Shown here: positions 63,362 to 64,000 of the stretch, piece after piece
Position numbering within the stretch: the first letter of the stretch is position 1
Layout: every line of letters begins with the position of its first letter
Origin: Paenibacillus sp. yr247
Lineage (GTDB): Bacteria; Bacillota; Bacilli; Paenibacillales; NBRC-103111
Length of the DNA stretch: 64,000 nt
Reading direction: 5' to 3'
Assembly (NCBI RefSeq): GCF_900103825.1
Contig: NZ_FNIF01000018.1
Span: forward strand, 1 to 64,000
Notes under the pieces: generated by a model
What the model was told of the DNA's origin: nothing
Databases searched by the model: none
Seen by the model: only the letters and a program-made list of their open reading frames with translations
Position numbers and translations under genes: made by a program

Positions 63362-64000
63362 TTATGCGTTCGCGTTAGCTCCAGCGACGATTTCCGAAAT
63401 CTCTTGCGTAATCGAAGCTTGGCGTGCACGATTGTAAGCCAATGTGTAGCTGCTGATCATCTTCGTTGCATTCTTCGTTGCGGAGTTCATTGCTGTCATT
63501 CTCGCGCCAAACTCACTTGCTTTACCTTCCAGAACAGCACTGTAAATAAGCGTCTCAGCATATTTAGGGAGCAGTACTTCCAGAACGCCTTCCGGTGATG
63601 GCTCATACTCATAGCTAGCTGCAGCCACGCCGGATACATCTTCCATCGGAAGCAGACGAATCATGGTTGGAATTTGGGTAATCGCGTTTTGGAACTTGTT
63701 GTAAATCAGGAACAGTTGGTCATACGTACCGTTAACGAAATTAGCGACCGCTGCTGTTGCAACAGGCTTAATATCCGAGAATTTCGGCGTATCCGGAACT
63801 CCGGTTACTTCTTCAACAATCGGAATATTTCGTTTCGAGAAGAAATTGCTTCCCTTTCGTCCGATTACGAAAACGGAGTACTCAGCTGTTGATTTATGAT
63901 TTTCACGAATTTCAGTCATTGCTTTACGCAACACGTTTGCGTTGTAACCACCAGCGAGACCACGATCGGAAGTAATGACCAAATAGGCCGTTTTCTTCAC
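63362..64000 (-). CDS. atpG: F1 ATP synthase gamma subunit (5' part outside window)
   Basis: The gamma subunit is the central shaft of F1. The 212 visible codons correspond to the part from about residue 73 onward: KKTAYLVITSDRGLAGGYNANVL at the edge (conserved SDRGLAGGYN), and the C-terminal helix ARMTAMNSATKNATKMI to the ITQEISEIVAGANA end. The GTG at 64000 is an internal valine codon, not a start. It lies 48 bp upstream of atpD. Confidence 0.95.
   Translation of the reverse strand: MKKTAYLVITSDRGLAGGYNANVLRKAMTEIRENHKSTAEYSVFVIGRKGSNFFSKRNIPIVEEVTGVPDTPKFSDIKPVATAAVANFVNGTYDQLFLIYNKFQNAITQIPTMIRLLPMEDVSGVAAASYEYEPSPEGVLEVLLPKYAETLIYSAVLEGKASEFGARMTAMNSATKNATKMISSYTLAYNRARQASITQEISEIVAGANANA

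Overview
The window is a 64 kb piece of a flagellated, spore-forming, S-layer-bearing Firmicute, most likely Paenibacillus or a close relative. The evidence is gene order and content: a comF-flgM-flgKL-fliW-csrA-hag block, spoIIID-mbl-flhOP, spoIID/spoIIQ, an alpha/beta SASP, several SLH-domain proteins next to csaB/tagA/tagO, and an 11-subunit complex I next to the ATP synthase. Every gene I can support lies on the minus strand, so transcription runs from high to low coordinates. No tRNA, rRNA, CRISPR array, prophage or insertion sequence was seen.

In transcription order: the end of the atp operon (gamma, beta, epsilon; 64000-61471); the nuo operon A-B-C-D-H-I-J-K-L-M-N without nuoEFG (61247-50795); an SLH-anchored subtilisin, a DUF1146 protein and murA (50448-46125); a sporulation and cell-shape block of spoIID, spoIIQ, spoIIID and mbl, followed by flhO, flhP and an EpuA-like protein (45943-40350); pgsA, fabZ and pgm (40249-37410); a cell-wall-polymer block of a DUF5693 protein, csaB, tagA and tagO (37206-31902); two large SLH surface proteins separated by a decayed S-layer paralogue (31640-23281); a small secreted protein with a broken duplicate, a SASP, metK and a phosphodiester-glycosidase-like protein (23212-16790); degS-degU and comFA-comFC (16693-11622); the flagellar export, hook and filament genes (11513-3086); and finally a large vWA/IPT adhesin-like protein running off the left edge.

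Two regulatory themes link these genes. First, candidate sigma-D promoters with almost fixed geometry (TAAA, 15-16 bases, then NNCGATAA-like) lie before flgM, hag, fliD and flhO, and also before a 1294-residue SLH protein and the SLH-anchored subtilisin. This suggests that part of the cell surface is remodelled together with motility. TagO, TagA and CsaB would make and pyruvylate the wall polymer that SLH domains bind. Second, the terminal adhesin-like gene has a clear cyclic-di-GMP-I (GEMM) riboswitch and terminator in its leader, beside the flagellar genes, which fits a motility/adhesion switch.

Other notable structures are a dispersed hairpin element that ends exactly at the Shine-Dalgarno sequence of three unrelated genes, a metK leader with two terminator-like hairpins and no S-box, a 102 bp imperfect inverted repeat, a FliD lacking its variable central domain, and an S-layer gene with tandem promoters and two in-frame start sites.
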